Origin: Candidatus Bathyarchaeota archaeon
Lineage (GTDB): Archaea > Thermoproteota > Bathyarchaeia > TCS64
Direction of reading: 5' to 3'
Assembly (NCBI GenBank): GCA_026394265.1
Contig: JAPKYO010000001.1
Span: 1 to 6,543 of the forward strand
Length of the DNA stretch: 6,543 nt
Below the pieces are notes generated by a model, which saw only the letters and a program-made list of their open reading frames with translations, did not search any database and was not told the DNA's origin. Shown here in pieces: positions 5,148 through 6,543 of this stretch. Position numbers and translations under genes: made by a program. Numbering within the stretch: the first letter of the stretch is position 1; every line of letters starts with the position of its first letter.

Positions 5148-5998
5148 GCGGTCTTCTTCGCGTCGACCTTGCCCTGCAGGCTCTTCGCCTGGGCGTTGGC
5201 CTTCGCGATGATATCTGCAGCCGTGTCCGGGGTGACGTAGCCCGCCTCGACGGCGACCATCTTCGCCTGCTGCTGAGCCATGCTGAGCAGAGTGGGAGCC
5301 GTGGCGGTGCTGACGTAGGCGCCCTTGAGGGCGACGCTGAAAGCCCCACCCGCTGCCTCCATGAGCTGCTTCCTGAAGCTCGGCACGTCGATTATCAGGT
5401 CGGCGCCGGGGATGATCATGCCCCTCTCGTAGACCACCTTGAGGCTGAGGCCGCTCTGAGCCGCCTTGATGCCCAACCTCTGCAGGAGGTCCGCCATGTC
5501 GGCGGTGATCTCGTCGCCCTTATCGGCGACCACCGTGTCGGCGACCACCCAGATGTTACCCGCCTCGATGCGCGTCTTCACGCCGAGTGCGCCGAACTTG
5601 CTGATCATGGGACCCGGGCTTATTCCCGTGTTACCGGCTGGGACGGTCAGCTCCTTGAGCGCCTTGTCCCCCGGCTTGGCGAAGCTCTCGACCTTGCTCT
5701 TCTCGAGGTTCATCGCCAGCTTGAAGGGGTTGCCGTTGGTGAAGAGGAACATGTTCTGCCCCGCCACCGCCTTTATGAACTCCGCCGTCGCCGGCTTCTC
5801 CGCCTGCTCCATGCTGATCCTCATCAGCGTGTTCTTGACGGTCTTGATCTCTAGCTGACCCCTGAGGCGCTTCCTGAGGTCCATCAGCATGCCGCTCTGG
5901 ACCTTGTTGAGGTCAGCCGCGGCTATGACGTCGTACTTCTTCAGCAGGGCGACCGTCTTCTCGACGACTGCTGCCTTCTGTTCAGATACTGTCGACAT
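5144..5998 (-). CDS. rpl10: Large-subunit ribosomal protein uL10 (archaeal L10/P0 type)
   Basis: A 284-residue archaeal L10 (P0 homologue), the base of the ribosomal stalk that binds 23S rRNA near the L11 site and anchors L12 dimers. The N-terminal rRNA-binding domain is recognisable from LLKKYDVIAAADLNKVQS (18-35), LRKRLRGQLEIKTVKNTLM (41-59), TVPAGNTGISPGPM (118-131) and VVADKGDEIT (156-165). The C-terminal helix includes AVEAGYVTPDTAADIIAKA (249-267), the type of segment that carries L12. The protein then ends in QAKSLQGKVDAKKTA and lacks the long acidic, Gly/Leu/Phe-ending tail of many euryarchaeal and eukaryotic P0 proteins. ATG 5998 is preceded by GAGGTG with a 6-nt gap, overlapping the L1 stop, so translation is probably coupled. 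No L12 gene follows; the stop codon is inside a terminator hairpin. Confidence 0.95.
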   Translation of the reverse strand: MSTVSEQKAAVVEKTVALLKKYDVIAAADLNKVQSGMLMDLRKRLRGQLEIKTVKNTLMRISMEQAEKPATAEFIKAVAGQNMFLFTNGNPFKLAMNLEKSKVESFAKPGDKALKELTVPAGNTGISPGPMISKFGALGVKTRIEAGNIWVVADTVVADKGDEITADMADLLQRLGIKAAQSGLSLKVVYERGMIIPGADLIIDVPSFRKQLMEAAGGAFSVALKGAYVSTATAPTLLSMAQQQAKMVAVEAGYVTPDTAADIIAKANAQAKSLQGKVDAKKTA

Positions 5999-6004
5999 TC
6001 ATGC

Positions 6005-6010
6005 CACCTC
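6005..6010 (-). promoter_or_regulatory. Shine-Dalgarno site of uL10
   Basis: On the minus strand GAGGTG begins inside the L1 stop codon (TGAGGTGG) and ends 6 nt before ATG 5998. It fixes that start over the out-of-frame ATG at 6002-6000, and suggests coupling of L10 translation to L1. Confidence 0.7.
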
Positions 6011-6543
6011 AGTACAGCTTGACGGCCTCTCCCATGGTCGTCTTCAGGTAGATGCTCTTGACGTTGCCCAAGCCACGCTTCGTGGCCCCGATGAGGTTCG
6101 TGAGTATGGTCTCGATGTTCTGTGCGACCTGCTCGTCGGTCATGTTCTCGCGCCCGACCATGCAGTGGCAGAACATCTTGTCCCTGCTCCTCAGAACGAC
6201 GCCTCGGCGCTCGCGCTCGATGACCGTATCGACGGGAGCCTGCGGTGGAACCGGGGTAGGCATCTTGCCGCGCGGACCGAGAATGGGACCCGCGACTCGG
6301 CCAACCGTCGGCATCAACGGCGCCTCACTGATGAATATGTCGAAGTTCTTGAGTTTCTTCTTGGCCGCCTTTTTGTCCTTCGCCAGCTCAGCCAGCTCCG
6401 CTGGCTCGATGACCTCGTCGGCGCCGCTCCTGCGTGCCCTGAGTGCGAGGTCGCCGCCCGCGAAGACTAGGACCTTCTGCCCGCTGATCCCGTTGGGGAG
6501 CTGGACGCGCAGGTTGATCCTGTTCTCGGGGCGCTTCATGTCG
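6009..6543 (-). CDS. rpl1: Large-subunit ribosomal protein uL1, N-terminus beyond window edge
   Basis: The last 178 or so residues of archaeal L1, which forms the mobile L1 stalk at the ribosomal E site and in archaea can repress its own mRNA. The conserved KRPENRINLRVQLPNG marks the start of the well-conserved part. ALRARRSGADEVI, FDIFISEAPLMPTVGRV, then AGPILGPRGKMPTPVPP give the domain II signature, and LGNVKSIYLKTTMGEAVKLY closes domain I. An ATG at 6539 is in frame, but the codon before it is GAC and the frame remains open to the edge. Family members are about 210-220 residues and usually have a 'D-[LM]-K-[KR]-PENRI' stretch internally, so this Met is internal and roughly 40 residues are missing. 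The stop TGA is 10 nt before uL10. Any autoregulatory L1-binding site near the true start is outside the window. Confidence 0.95.
   Translation of the reverse strand, partial: DMKRPENRINLRVQLPNGISGQKVLVFAGGDLALRARRSGADEVIEPAELAELAKDKKAAKKKLKNFDIFISEAPLMPTVGRVAGPILGPRGKMPTPVPPQAPVDTVIERERRGVVLRSRDKMFCHCMVGRENMTDEQVAQNIETILTNLIGATKRGLGNVKSIYLKTTMGEAVKLY

Noticed and set aside
1..6543. Defence island, phage, IS or CRISPR content
   Set aside because: No transposase, integrase, terminal repeats, spaced direct repeats or toxin-antitoxin pair was seen; all recognised genes are housekeeping or metabolic families.

Overview
The window looks like a stretch of archaeal chromosome. It carries archaeal-type ribosomal proteins uL1 and uL10 in the order L1-L10. 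It is GC-rich, with frequent AGG (Arg) and ATA (Ile) codons. Several genes have a TATA-like box about 24-28 nt before the start codon and no Shine-Dalgarno (SD) sequence, the pattern expected for leaderless archaeal mRNAs. The L1 and L10 proteins read as TACK-type, perhaps Bathyarchaeia-like, but the lineage is a guess from sequence feel and was not tested by a tree.

Layout. Bases 1-1635 (+) form a tight operon: the tail of a nucleoside hydrolase, a PfkB-family sugar/nucleoside kinase, and a YbaK-type tRNA-editing deacylase. Neighbouring reading frames overlap by 8 nt and 1 nt. Bases 1675-2370 (+) encode an Asp/Glu racemase-family protein with its own promoter. It converges on a HAD-superfamily phosphatase (2367-3023, -). 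The HAD gene diverges from a small four-histidine cupin (3104-3457, +) across an 80-bp gap holding both promoters. The cupin converges on an FMN nitroreductase (3454-3978, -). After a 151-bp divergent gap comes a six-helix membrane protein of the DUF4386 type (4130-4834, +). Bases 4835-5143 are non-coding, with a G-rich tract, an inverted repeat, evenly spaced A-tracts and the terminator of the ribosomal operon. The window ends with uL10 (5144-5998, -) and the larger part of uL1 (6009-6543, -), which continues past the right edge.

How the genes may work together. Nucleoside hydrolase plus PfkB kinase fits nucleoside or ribose salvage: base-ribose cleavage followed by sugar phosphorylation, or direct nucleoside phosphorylation. 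The deacylase is probably only co-transcribed. The racemase, HAD phosphatase, cupin and nitroreductase are single-gene units with no evident common pathway. L1 and L10 belong to the ribosomal stalk/L1 operon, but no L12 gene follows L10 here; a hairpin terminator does.

I see no phage, IS element, CRISPR array, tRNA or rRNA, and no convincing new multi-gene system. The most interesting points are the Thr/Cys active site of the racemase, the four-histidine cupin, the short L10 tail with no L12 downstream, the hairpin built on the L10 stop codon, and the phased A-tracts beyond it.
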